DNA of 25,674 bases from the NCBI GenBank assembly GCA_963592435.1, contig CAVAWT010000024.1, positions 1 through 25,674 on the forward strand, in the 5' to 3' direction. Below, in pieces: positions 15,384 through 23,409 of this stretch (its first letter is position 1; each line of letters starts with the position of its first letter). A program made the translations under genes and the position numbers. The notes under the pieces were generated by a model. It searched no databases, had not been told where the DNA came from, and saw nothing but the letters and a program-made list of their open reading frames with translations. This stretch comes from Phoenicibacter sp963592435 (GTDB taxonomy: Bacteria > Actinomycetota > Coriobacteriia > Coriobacteriales > Eggerthellaceae).

Positions 15384-15460
15384 TGGTGGGTCGTGAGGGA
15401 ATCGAACCCGCGACCTTGGGATTAAAAGTCCCCTGCTCTGCCAACTGAGCTAACGACCCA
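15384..15460 (-). tRNA. tRNA-Lys (TTT anticodon)
   Basis: The minus strand begins TGGGTCG with D-arm TAGCTCAGTTGG, anticodon loop CTTTTAA (anticodon TTT), T-arm GGGTTCGATTCCC, acceptor closure CGACCCA and encoded CCA. A standard fold is complete. Confidence 0.96.
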
Positions 15461-15463
15461 CAA

Positions 15464-15493
15464 GCGTCAAGTTAGACGCGATGAATAATTATA
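15464..15493 (-). promoter_or_regulatory. Promoter region of the tRNA-Lys/tRNA-Gln transcript
   Basis: TATAAT on the minus strand (15493-15488) lies about 28 bases before tRNA-Lys. A 5-bp inverted repeat, GCGTC/GACGC (15464-15479), sits in the leader. The -35 region would fall in the end of the upstream leftward gene and is weak. Confidence 0.45.
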
Positions 15494-15505
15494 CAAGAAA
15501 ATTTC

Positions 15506-16264
15506 TTATCTGAATAGCAGAATTAGAACAATTATCAATAAAATTAAAATTATTGGTATTGAAACCTTGACAAATGGAGGTAAATCCTCAAAAATGTCCC
15601 TTAAATCTGCTCCTCTAAATGCTCGTTTGCTGGAGACTGTGGGCACAGCGTGTTTTGGGATGTCGGGTTTTGATGAATGCGTGTTCCATCTCTTTTTTGA
15701 TCCCGATGTGGAAAGCTCTGGATTATGCCTGTCTTCAGGTGATATTGCTTTGTTTGTGATGATTTGACTTTCGTTGAAAGCGCGAGAGTCGATCGTGCCT
15801 CGTCCGTCAATCACTTCTCTTTTTTGGTTGATTGGCTTTTCCTGCTGAAAAGGGTCCCTTGCAGCGCGTTCCCTTTCATAGTGTTCAAGGTTCTTCTGCG
15901 TTTTTTCTCTCGATTCTTGAGATGAAAGAGGTTTGGTGGCTGGAACTCTCCGAGAAATTCTGGCATCATTCATGTTTGTTCCTGCGCTCGTTCTTGCTTC
16001 TGAAGCTGCCAAATCACGCTGTTGAGCGCGTCTTTTGGCGCTCATTTCCTCTTCTTCTTTTCTGATTTGATCGAAACGTGTTCTGCGTCTTTCTGCGCGT
16101 TCCTCAGCTCTTGTGCGCGACGCTCTGTTTCTTGCCAAGGCATCATTTGAGCGAGCGCGAGCACCACGAGCCCGTTTGGCGTTTTGCGTATTGTAGGTCC
16201 TCACGAGCTCATCGCGAGTGTGTCGCTGTGTTTGATAACTATTTCCAGAATAACTGACGCTCAT
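15506..16264 (-). CDS. Highly charged protein with C-terminal membrane anchor, unknown function
   Basis: No family is recognised for this 252-aa product. Residues 1-150 are very rich in Arg, Ala and Glu (for example EERAERRRTRFDQIRKEEEE at about 53-72) and probably form a long helix or coiled coil. Residues 150-225 look disordered. A single hydrophobic segment at about 231-251 is followed by the terminal Arg, which implies a tail-anchored topology with the charged part in the cytoplasm. TAGAAT ends 6 bases before the ATG and there is no Shine-Dalgarno, so the mRNA may be leaderless. Its end overlaps the promoter region of the tRNA pair. Confidence 0.6.
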   Translation of the reverse strand: MSVSYSGNSYQTQRHTRDELVRTYNTQNAKRARGARARSNDALARNRASRTRAEERAERRRTRFDQIRKEEEEMSAKRRAQQRDLAASEARTSAGTNMNDARISRRVPATKPLSSQESREKTQKNLEHYERERAARDPFQQEKPINQKREVIDGRGTIDSRAFNESQIITNKAISPEDRHNPELSTSGSKKRWNTHSSKPDIPKHAVPTVSSKRAFRGADLRDIFEDLPPFVKVSIPIILILLIIVLILLFR

Positions 16265-16322
16265 GGTTATATTCTAGTTCATTTTGGCTCAGTCTTCGAT
16301 GATTTAAATAATTATTAAACTC

Positions 16323-17309
16323 TCATTCAAACAAATTGGGTTCAATAACGAAGTCGGCTTTGTTCTTAAGAATGCTTGCCTCAAAAGCCTCGGCAAATTC
16401 CTCTGCTGTCACCTCTTCACATTTTTCTGTGACGCCAATGAGTTGCGCAATTTTACCTATGATTTTTTTTGGAGAAACACCTTGATTTCTCATTGCTTCA
16501 AGTGTTAATGAAGCATCTCGTTTTGCCAAGCGTTGACCAGAAAGATTTTTTATCAGTGGAAGGTGATGATAGCTAACAAATGTCTCATTGAAAAACATGT
16601 CTGACACCGTTTGCGCCAGAATTTTTTTTAACCAAATTTGCTGAGGAGTGCACGTCAACAGGTCGCAACCTCGAACTACCTGAGTAACTCCCATTTCCAA
16701 ATCATCAACACAATTGCAAAAGTGGTAGGAAAAAACATTGTCAGAGCGTTTAAGCACAAAATCTCCACAATCGTTTGCCAAGTTTTGAGTTATATATCCA
16801 AAAATTTCATCTTCAAATGAAATTTCTTCTTCTGGAACTTTGATCCTCCATGAAGGGTTTTTAATTTTAGCTTTCTCTTTAATTTCTTCATCTGTGAGTA
16901 ACCGACATTTTCCTAAGTAAATTTGAGGTTTATCGCTTGCATGCGGAGCGGTTGCAACGTGCAGATCAGCCCTTGAGCAAAAGCAAGGATAGAGCAAATT
17001 GGTGCTTTTGAGTGCATTCCAAGCTCTTTCATAGAGCTCCACTCTCTTGCTTTGAAATTCCACATCACCGTCCCAATCGAGCCCAAGCCAATTTAAGTCT
17101 TGAAGAATTCCACTTTTAAGTTCAGCTTTTTTGCACCTCTCATCCAAGTCATCCATGCGAAGAATCACTTTTGCATGACTTTGACGGGCAATCGCCCATG
17201 CGATCAAGAATGAATAGGCGTTTCCAAAATGCATTTTCCCTGAAGGTGATGGTGCGAGTCGAGCGATCTGTTGCGTTGCTTTATTGATTAGACCTTCGTC
17301 TTCTCTCAA
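16323..17309 (-). CDS. gluQ: Glutamyl-Q tRNA(Asp) synthetase (GluQ-RS)
   Basis: The protein resembles the catalytic half of glutamyl-tRNA synthetase without the anticodon-binding domain (328 aa). Its HIGH-equivalent is MHFGN (residues 26-30) after LAPSPSG. A KMSKS-like LAKRD lies in the C-terminal third. A CFC...Y-x-x-x-C zinc site is visible (CFCSRADL, then YLGKC). Known members attach glutamate to queuosine at position 34 of tRNA-Asp. The TTG start at 17309 is 4 bases after the stop of the upstream exporter gene and has no good Shine-Dalgarno. Translational coupling or a slightly later start is possible. Confidence 0.8.
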   Translation of the reverse strand: MREDEGLINKATQQIARLAPSPSGKMHFGNAYSFLIAWAIARQSHAKVILRMDDLDERCKKAELKSGILQDLNWLGLDWDGDVEFQSKRVELYERAWNALKSTNLLYPCFCSRADLHVATAPHASDKPQIYLGKCRLLTDEEIKEKAKIKNPSWRIKVPEEEISFEDEIFGYITQNLANDCGDFVLKRSDNVFSYHFCNCVDDLEMGVTQVVRGCDLLTCTPQQIWLKKILAQTVSDMFFNETFVSYHHLPLIKNLSGQRLAKRDASLTLEAMRNQGVSPKKIIGKIAQLIGVTEKCEEVTAEEFAEAFEASILKNKADFVIEPNLFE

Positions 17310-17313
17310 GGGT

Positions 17314-18207
17314 TTAAAGTGTGAAGCAATTGGCTAACAATCCGCAACCAATTCCAACGAAAAGCAATGTGAGCAGGATGGAGATGTTTCGTTTTGGCTC
17401 TTTGTTTGTCCTGAAGAGAACAAGGAGTCCGATCCCTGCAGAAACGAGAAGCCCTGAGAGCATCGCGCCATAACTTAAAATTCCGTCTGCCCAAAGGTCT
17501 GCAATTGCGACACTTGCGGCACAGTTTGGAATGAGCCCAACAATGGCACTGACGACGACTGAAGCCCATTCGTTAGTTTTCATAAGCGTCGCAAGAGCAT
17601 CCTCGCCGACAAGCTCGATCAAGGCACTCAGAACAAGGTTTATGATGAAGACAAAAATAACAACCTGGAAAGTGTGTTTTAGCGAGCTTTTCAGAATCAT
17701 TTTTGCTTTCTGTGAGCCCGAACCAGTGCTTTCGTGTTCATGATCACAGTGGCATTTTTCTTGCTCACATAGTTCATGGATTTTGAAGTGTTCAGTTTTT
17801 TTGTGCGTTGAGAACAAAATTAAATCGACAATGAGCCCTGCGACGACTCCAATGATGAATTTTATTGCCAAGAGCGTTAAAATTTGTTGCAAAGGAACAG
17901 CCTTTGCGATGAAAATCGGCAACATTTCATCCGATGTGGCGAGAAACACTGCGATGAGTGTGCCACGCGTTATAACCCTGCCTGCATAGAGTGTTGCAGC
18001 AGCTGCAGAAAATCCGCATTGCGGAACAAGCCCGAGGGCAGAACCAACAATCGGACCTAAAGCACCAGAGTTTTTAATGTGCGCTTCTGCTTGAGACTCC
18101 GTCTTTGTTTCAAGCCATTCCATTGCAACATAAGTCACAAATAAAAAAGGAATAAGATACAAAGTGTCTTTTATGGCATCAATTAATATGTCAAGAAACA
18201 TTTCCAT
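17314..18207 (-). CDS. Putative heavy-metal exporter, ArsP_2-like (two-repeat membrane protein)
   Basis: The 297-aa membrane protein has two homologous halves, each with a Pro-x-Cys core: GLVPQCGFSAAA (about 59-70) and GLIPNCAASVAI (about 224-235). Each is followed by a polar turn (TSDEMLPIF in the first half, SYGAMLSGL in the second). This matches the PF11449 family described as putative 10TM heavy-metal exporters, sometimes labelled manganese transporters. The central loop holds HELCEQEKCHCDHEHE, a Cys/His-rich metal-binding stretch. The substrate is not decided by the sequence. It is followed directly by gluQ, and a TAAAAT lies 9 bases before its ATG. Confidence 0.72.
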   Translation of the reverse strand: MEMFLDILIDAIKDTLYLIPFLFVTYVAMEWLETKTESQAEAHIKNSGALGPIVGSALGLVPQCGFSAAAATLYAGRVITRGTLIAVFLATSDEMLPIFIAKAVPLQQILTLLAIKFIIGVVAGLIVDLILFSTHKKTEHFKIHELCEQEKCHCDHEHESTGSGSQKAKMILKSSLKHTFQVVIFVFIINLVLSALIELVGEDALATLMKTNEWASVVVSAIVGLIPNCAASVAIADLWADGILSYGAMLSGLLVSAGIGLLVLFRTNKEPKRNISILLTLLFVGIGCGLLANCFTL

Positions 18208-18361
18208 CTGTGTTATATTTTAAGCAAATAATGCAGTTTACACTTCAATTTATAAAAAACAATCTGTCATTTAAGTTTGCTAATTTACATTTCTTAGGAG
18301 AAAAGCTTAAAATTAAAAGCAGTAAAAATTTATTTGTTAAAGACTTTCAAAGGATCTAAAA

Positions 18362-19096
18362 ATGACAGATTTAAACTTGAGGCTTGGAAGAGACGTGTTG
18401 ACAATTGCTGAAAACGCAAGAAAAAGTTTGATTGACTCTGGGCTAAACGTTGATTTGGACGCTAATTTAACGATGGCGGTTGAACCAGAAGTGATTGAGA
18501 GAGCGATTTCAGAAGACATAGGGACGGGCGCACAATGCGTTGTTGCAAACGTCATTGACTTTGCACCGTCTTCGCTTCGTCGAATGGGGGCTTTGCAAGA
18601 GGCTAAAGACTTGGCGAAAGCCTCGGTCGCTTTTGTTCAAAACAAACAGGTTCAGCATCCTCTAATCAGGGTTTTTCCGAGCAAGCTCCCTCTTGATCCA
18701 TCGTCGAAGCAATCTTTAAATGAGCATGCAGATGAATATAAATTCGTTGGGAACTTGTTTGAAGGGATGAATGTTGATGGTTTTTTGCTCCACGGTTTTG
18801 AAAATGCAACAGAGCTTAAATGTGCTTTGATCGGGCTTCGGAAATCAACGCAAAAGACGATTGTCTATGACAAAGCTATGTTTGAAAATTCTGGCATCGA
18901 AGATGCAGACTACGACCCCGCTTCAAGCAAAATCGCAGTTGTTGATTATGATGATGTCGATCACATTGATCAGTTGCTCGACGCTTCAACTGCATTGGCT
19001 GAAAGTGGCATTCAATTTCTCTTGGTCAAAAACGCTAATCCCTCTAAGACTGCAGCCGTTTGTGCCCTTACAAGCGGTTTGCAGGTGCGACTCTAG
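18362..19096 (+). CDS. Degenerate homocysteine S-methyltransferase-like protein
   Basis: The 244-aa product follows the order of the Hcy-methyltransferase barrel: a degenerate N-terminal strand, then PEVIERAISEDIGTGAQCVV-like text where active enzymes have the IH...AGAD...TNTF block, then MNVDGFLLHGFENATELKCA corresponding to the VDGLLLETF...ELKAAL block. The zinc ligands are absent. The region expected to hold the first cysteine reads LLVKNANP, and the protein stops before the GGCC motif. It also lacks DGAMGT. I infer a non-catalytic paralogue. The start follows AAAGGA. Its end overlaps the convergent rfbC by 4 bases. Residual uncertainty is large, since the match is by eye. Confidence 0.5.
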   Translation: MTDLNLRLGRDVLTIAENARKSLIDSGLNVDLDANLTMAVEPEVIERAISEDIGTGAQCVVANVIDFAPSSLRRMGALQEAKDLAKASVAFVQNKQVQHPLIRVFPSKLPLDPSSKQSLNEHADEYKFVGNLFEGMNVDGFLLHGFENATELKCALIGLRKSTQKTIVYDKAMFENSGIEDADYDPASSKIAVVDYDDVDHIDQLLDASTALAESGIQFLLVKNANPSKTAAVCALTSGLQVRL

Positions 19097-19692
19097 GACA
19101 TAAGTTTTTCTTTATATTCCTTGAAGGACGGATGTTTTGTGTCCTTTTCAGAAAGGGTAATTTTCGAGGTGTCAAACACATCGTCACCATGAAGAGCTGG
19201 CCACGAAATTCCAATTTCAGGGTCGTTAAACATGAGTCCACCTTCATCTCCTGGGTGATAGACGTCGTCGCACTTATAACAAAATTCTGCGTTGTCACTC
19301 AAGACGAGAAAGCCATGAGCAAACCCTCTCGGAATGAAAAACTGTCGCCTGTTTTTCGCGGACAGAACAGCCCCTTCCCATTTTCCGAAGGTTGGGCTGT
19401 TCGGTCGAAGGTCTACTGCGACATCAAAGACTTCTCCTGATACGACTCGAACAAGTTTCGATTGAGGGTGTTCGATTTGAAAATGGAGGCCTCGCAACAC
19501 TCCTCTTGTCGAGGAAGACTGGTTGTCTTGAACAAATTCGCAGTCTATTCCTGCCTGCGCAAACAGCTCTCGCTTGTAGGTTTCCATGAAATAGCCACGC
19601 GAGTCACCATAGCTCTTGACGTCGATGACAATAACTCCCTCTATGGAAGTTTTCGCGAAGGTGAAGTTACCTAATGCTAACTCATTTCCCAT
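19093..19692 (-). CDS. rfbC: dTDP-4-dehydrorhamnose 3,5-epimerase
   Basis: RmlC-type cupin that epimerises dTDP-4-keto-6-deoxyglucose at C3 and C5. Visible motifs are SRGYFMETY, TRGVLRGLHFQ (catalytic His), VSGEVFDVAVDLR, IPRGFAHGF and FCYKCDDVYHPGDE. The start is placed at ATG 19692, which overlaps the rfbB stop as TAATG with AGGCAGG upstream. The frame is open further upstream, but that would add 19 residues inside rfbB with no family support. The product is 199 aa, slightly longer than the usual 180-190. Confidence 0.93.
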   Translation of the reverse strand: MGNELALGNFTFAKTSIEGVIVIDVKSYGDSRGYFMETYKRELFAQAGIDCEFVQDNQSSSTRGVLRGLHFQIEHPQSKLVRVVSGEVFDVAVDLRPNSPTFGKWEGAVLSAKNRRQFFIPRGFAHGFLVLSDNAEFCYKCDDVYHPGDEGGLMFNDPEIGISWPALHGDDVFDTSKITLSEKDTKHPSFKEYKEKLMS

Positions 19693-20702
19693 TACTGACC
19701 TGCCTTTGCATATTTCTCTTCCGTTGCCTTTTTCGCGCCTTCCCACCATTTGCGGTTGTTTTCATACCACTCGATCGTCTCTTTTAATCCGCGAGAAAAG
19801 TCAGTGTGTTTAGGCTGCCATCCGAGCTCACGCCTCAGTTTTGATGAATCTATCGCATAGCGAAGGTCATGTCCTGGACGATCGTTTACCCATTCAAAGT
19901 CGTCCTCGTCTTTTCCCATCGCTTTCAGGATCTCTCTCATAACGCTCAAATTGTTCTTTTCTCCATCGGCACCGATCAGGTAGGTTTCGCCAAGGCGTCC
20001 TTTCGTCAAAATTGTCCAAACGGCGCTCGAGTGATCTTCTGTGTGAATCCAATCTCTTACATTTTGACCAGCGCCATAGAGTTTCGGTTTTATTCCACAC
20101 AAAATGTTTGTTATTTGGCGGGGAATGAACTTTTCTATGTGTTGGAAGGGTCCATAGTTGTTTGAGCAATTAGAAATTGTCACAGCGACGCCGTATGTCC
20201 TTGCCCAAGCGCGAACAAGCATGTCAGATGCTGCTTTCGTTGAAGAATAGGGCGAAGAGGGGCGGTAGGGCGTTTCTTCTGTGAAGCGGTTCGGATCGTC
20301 GAGTTGCAGGTCGCCATAAACTTCATCAGTCGAGACATGGTGAAGGCGCACATCAAATTTCTTGCACGCCTGCAATAGAGAATAGGTTCCAAAAACGTTT
20401 GTTTGCAGAAAAGGCGAAGGATCAGCAATCGAATTGTCGTTGTGACTCTCAGCTGCATAGTGAACGATCGCATCACATCCTGGCACGATTTCTTCAAGAA
20501 GCTTTTCATCACAGATGTCGCCATGAACAAACTTTACACGGTTTTCGTCCAAGCCAGCGATGTTTTCAATGTTTCCTGCATATGTCAATTTGTCCAAAAC
20601 AATGATTTCGACGTCTGGTTGTTCGTCGTGCACCCAGTGAACGAAATTGCTGCCTATGAATCCACAACCACCTGTGACTATGATCTTTTTTGGTTCAAAC
20701 AT
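19692..20702 (-). CDS. rfbB: dTDP-glucose 4,6-dehydratase
   Basis: Extended short-chain dehydrogenase, 336 aa. It has GGCGFIGS for NAD binding (11-18), the TDE catalytic triplet at 125-127 (STDEVYG) and Tyr152-x-x-x-Lys156 in YSSTK. AAESHNDNS is the variant also seen in Gram-positive homologues. It makes dTDP-4-keto-6-deoxyglucose, the substrate of RfbC. GAGGAAGAGG precedes the ATG at a slightly long spacing. It is translationally coupled to rfbC and lies 23 bases after rfbD. Confidence 0.95.
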   Translation of the reverse strand: MFEPKKIIVTGGCGFIGSNFVHWVHDEQPDVEIIVLDKLTYAGNIENIAGLDENRVKFVHGDICDEKLLEEIVPGCDAIVHYAAESHNDNSIADPSPFLQTNVFGTYSLLQACKKFDVRLHHVSTDEVYGDLQLDDPNRFTEETPYRPSSPYSSTKAASDMLVRAWARTYGVAVTISNCSNNYGPFQHIEKFIPRQITNILCGIKPKLYGAGQNVRDWIHTEDHSSAVWTILTKGRLGETYLIGADGEKNNLSVMREILKAMGKDEDDFEWVNDRPGHDLRYAIDSSKLRRELGWQPKHTDFSRGLKETIEWYENNRKWWEGAKKATEEKYAKAGQ

Positions 20703-20725
20703 TTTTTAAAATTACCTCTTCCTCT

Positions 20726-21640
20726 TTAATCATTTAATGTTTTGTAGTCATCAATGAAGGATTCAAGTGCATCTTCCCATTCGCGCATTGAATTTCCAAT
20801 TGACACTTCCAATCTTGCATTTCTTAAGGAAGAGTATTTCGGCCTCTTTGCACTCTTTGGGTTCGCCTTCACATATTCTTGAGTTGAAACACGATTTATC
20901 TTGCACTTCGATCCATAAAGTTCTAATGATTTCTCTGCCAAATCGGCCCAAGAACATGTTCCTTCACAAGTGGCATGCCAAACGCCATATGCATGGTCAA
21001 AAAGGGCAATTTTTGCAACTTCATAAGCGAGATCTTCTGCGTTTGTTGGGTTTCCAAATTGGTCGTCGACAACATTTAGTGAATCGTGAGTTTTTGACAA
21101 CTTGATCATCGTGTCAACAAAATTTTTGCCATAAAGCCCATAGAGCCAAGCAGTTCTTACGATCTGAGTCTTTTTCCAAATGCTTCTCGCGCGTCCTTCA
21201 CCGTCGAGCTTCGTCTTGCCATAGGCACTGATCGGGGAAGGTTGGTCATGCTCACACCTTGCTCCATCCTCCTCGCCTGAGAAAACGTAATCAGTTGAAA
21301 GGTGCAAAAAGAGTGAATCGTGTTCCTTGCAGGATTGCGCCAGATGTTCAACGCCTTTCGCATTGATAGCGCTGGCAACCTCACGGTTTGTCTCACAACC
21401 GTCAACATCAGTGTAGGCAGCGCAATTTATGACGATTTCTGGCTTCACTTGATCGAAAACTGCCTTGACTGACTTGTCGTCCGTTATGTCGATGTCAGGC
21501 AAGTCAACTCCTGTCACTTCTGCATTTGCATAATCGGCAGGAAGATCACCTAGAGCGCACCGTCCACTTTCAAAAAATTTTAGAAGTTGCGTCCCAAGCT
21601 GTCCTTTAGATCCAACGACTAACACATTTTTAACATCCAT
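20726..21640 (-). CDS. rfbD: dTDP-4-dehydrorhamnose reductase
   Basis: RmlD-type SDR of 304 aa that makes dTDP-L-rhamnose with NAD(P)H. It shows VVGSKGQLG for nucleotide binding, NCAAYTDVDGCE, STDYVFSG and YGKTKLDGE (Tyr-x-x-x-Lys). The start follows AAAGGAAAT and lies 4 bases after the rfbA stop, so the two are co-translated. The gene order A-D-B-C is compact. Confidence 0.94.
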   Translation of the reverse strand: MDVKNVLVVGSKGQLGTQLLKFFESGRCALGDLPADYANAEVTGVDLPDIDITDDKSVKAVFDQVKPEIVINCAAYTDVDGCETNREVASAINAKGVEHLAQSCKEHDSLFLHLSTDYVFSGEEDGARCEHDQPSPISAYGKTKLDGEGRARSIWKKTQIVRTAWLYGLYGKNFVDTMIKLSKTHDSLNVVDDQFGNPTNAEDLAYEVAKIALFDHAYGVWHATCEGTCSWADLAEKSLELYGSKCKINRVSTQEYVKANPKSAKRPKYSSLRNARLEVSIGNSMREWEDALESFIDDYKTLND

Positions 21641-21644
21641 ATTT

Positions 21645-22553
21645 TTAATTTCCTTTTGCTGAATTTCCTGGCGCGAATTTTCCTTCTGCGACCTTTTTTA
21701 GATGTTGACCGTAATCACTTTTACCATATTTCTCTGCAGCTTTGACGAGGTCATCTTTGCTTATCCAGTCATTTTCAAAAGCGACTTCTTCCAAGACACT
21801 CACCGAGATTCCTTGGCTTCGCTCAACAGCGCGAACAAATTCTCCAGCTTCATAGAGGCTCTCCATTGTGCCAGTGTCGAGCCAGGCAAACCCTCGACCA
21901 AGCGTCACGACGTTTAAAGATTCATCTTCGAGATAGAACTGGTTGAGAGTCGTTATCTCAAGTTCTCCTCGAGCAGACGGCTTCACTTTTTTTGCAAAGT
22001 CGCAGACTCGATTGTCATAGAAATAAAGCCCAGTGACAGCATAGTTGCTCTTAGGCTCTTTTGGCTTTTCTTCAATTGATACTGCGTTTAGGTTTTCGTC
22101 AAATTCAACAACCCCAAAGCGTTCTGGGTCATCGACGTAATAGCCAAAAACAGTTGCAGAGTGGTTCTCTTCCGAGTTGCGAATAGCTGCTTTTAAGTGT
22201 TTTTGAAGCCCGTTTCCATAGAAAATGTTGTCGCCCAAAACCAGAGCACAAGCATCTCCATCAATAAATTTTTCTCCTATTATGAATGCTTGAGCGAGCC
22301 CATCGGGGGAGGGCTGCTCTTCGTAAGACAGGTTGATTCCGAACTGCGAGCCGTCTTTCAAAAGGCGCTTGAAGTTTGGGAGATCTTGCGGAGTGGAGAT
22401 GATAAGGATGTCCTTGATCCCTGCCATCATCAAAACACTCAAAGGATAATAGATCATCGGCTTGTCATAAACTGGCAAAAGCTGTTTTGAAGTGACGGTC
22501 GTCAGTGGATAGAGTCGCGTTCCGCTACCTCCCGCCAAAATTATTCCTTTCAA
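21645..22553 (-). CDS. rfbA: Glucose-1-phosphate thymidylyltransferase
   Basis: RmlA couples dTTP and glucose-1-phosphate to dTDP-glucose, the first step of dTDP-rhamnose synthesis. It has KGIILAGGSGTRLYPLT at its start, SKQLLPVYDKPMIYYPL, LGDNIFYGNG, and EEKPKEPKSNYAVTGLYFYD. I place the start at TTG 22553. AAAGGA lies 6 bases upstream, and the product then begins exactly as family members do (302 aa). The upstream ATG at 22568 lacks a Shine-Dalgarno and would add five unusual residues. It is first in the leftward rfb operon. Confidence 0.92.
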   Translation of the reverse strand: MKGIILAGGSGTRLYPLTTVTSKQLLPVYDKPMIYYPLSVLMMAGIKDILIISTPQDLPNFKRLLKDGSQFGINLSYEEQPSPDGLAQAFIIGEKFIDGDACALVLGDNIFYGNGLQKHLKAAIRNSEENHSATVFGYYVDDPERFGVVEFDENLNAVSIEEKPKEPKSNYAVTGLYFYDNRVCDFAKKVKPSARGELEITTLNQFYLEDESLNVVTLGRGFAWLDTGTMESLYEAGEFVRAVERSQGISVSVLEEVAFENDWISKDDLVKAAEKYGKSDYGQHLKKVAEGKFAPGNSAKGN

Positions 22554-22588
22554 AGCAATTCCTTTCATTTCATTTCGTCTTGATTATT

Positions 22589-22623
22589 ATTATATATAAA
22601 TGCTTATGCTAAAATGTTTAACC
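22589..22623. promoter_or_regulatory. Divergent promoters of the rfb operon and the polysaccharide exporter
   Basis: Minus strand: TATAAT (22594-22589) about 36 bases before the rfbA TTG. Plus strand: extended -10 TGC-TAAAAT (22607-22615), followed by 8 bases and the ATG at 22624, which would give a leaderless exporter mRNA. Neither side has a convincing -35. The shared, compact region should co-regulate sugar-nucleotide supply and export. Confidence 0.5.
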
Positions 22624-23406
22624 ATGTCTGAAAACAAGCAAAAAAGTGGACTGGGGCGCGACCGGTTTATTCTGTCAAGCCTCGTCGGAAAAGACTTCAA
22701 GATTAAATATCGCCGAAGCGTGCTGGGCGTTTTGTGGAGCGTCCTAAACCCGCTTTTGATGATGGTGGTGCTCACGGCCGTTTTTTCGACAATTTTTCGC
22801 TTCAACATCGAGCATTTTCCAGTCTATCTCATCTTGGGGCAAACACTTTTCACGTTCATGAGTGACGCAACGTCGACCGCGATGGGCTCAATTTTGGAAG
22901 CCGCGCCTTTAATAAAGAAGATCAGGATAAATAAATGGATTTTTCCGCTTGAAAAAGTGACATTTGCGCTCGTCAACTTTGGTTTTTCATTTCTGGCAGT
23001 CATCGCTGTCATGCTCTTTTTTCAAATTGCGCCAACGATAAACGTTTTGTTTTTCATTCCGCTTCTCGTTTGCGTTTACGTCTTCAGTCTTGGGCTTGGC
23101 TTGCTTTTGGCAGCTCTCGCTGTTTTCTTCAGAGACATAATCCATCTGTGGGGAGTCATCTTGACAGCGTGGACCTATGCAACGCCTCTTTTCTATCCAG
23201 TCGAGATTTTGCCCGATTGGGCGCTTCCGATCATGAAATGCAACCCGATGTATTATTACGTAAACGTTCTGCGCGAATCTGTTTTGTGGGGACAAACACC
23301 GAGCGGAAAAGAAATGATTATATGCGTTGGTTGCGCCGTTGTTGCGCTTGCCCTAGGCGCACTTGTGTTTAAAAAGCTTCAGAGGAAATTTATTTTATAC
23401 GTCTAA
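22624..23406 (+). CDS. ABC-2 type polysaccharide export permease (Wzm/TagG-like)
   Basis: The 260-aa polytopic permease has an N-terminal amphipathic segment, KYRRSVLGVLWSVLNPLLMM, and roughly six membrane spans. It ends in the conserved FYPVEILPDWALPIMKCNPM region typical of ABC-2 exporters of O-antigen or teichoic-acid-like polymers. The start at ATG 22624 fits the promoter (leaderless). An in-frame ATG at 22600 would lie within the promoter. The ATPase begins 3 bases after its stop. The divergent rhamnose genes suggest a rhamnose-containing envelope glycan as substrate, which is inference. Confidence 0.85.
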   Translation: MSENKQKSGLGRDRFILSSLVGKDFKIKYRRSVLGVLWSVLNPLLMMVVLTAVFSTIFRFNIEHFPVYLILGQTLFTFMSDATSTAMGSILEAAPLIKKIRINKWIFPLEKVTFALVNFGFSFLAVIAVMLFFQIAPTINVLFFIPLLVCVYVFSLGLGLLLAALAVFFRDIIHLWGVILTAWTYATPLFYPVEILPDWALPIMKCNPMYYYVNVLRESVLWGQTPSGKEMIICVGCAVVALALGALVFKKLQRKFILYV

Positions 23407-23409
23407 ATT

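Noticed and set aside
15086..15448. 120-codon open frame across the repeats and tRNAs
   Set aside because: It reads through both 60-bp repeat copies and antisense to tRNA-Gln and tRNA-Lys, with no Shine-Dalgarno.
19060..19440. 126-codon rightward frame opposite rfbC
   Set aside because: It is a shadow of rfbC with atypical composition and no initiation signal.
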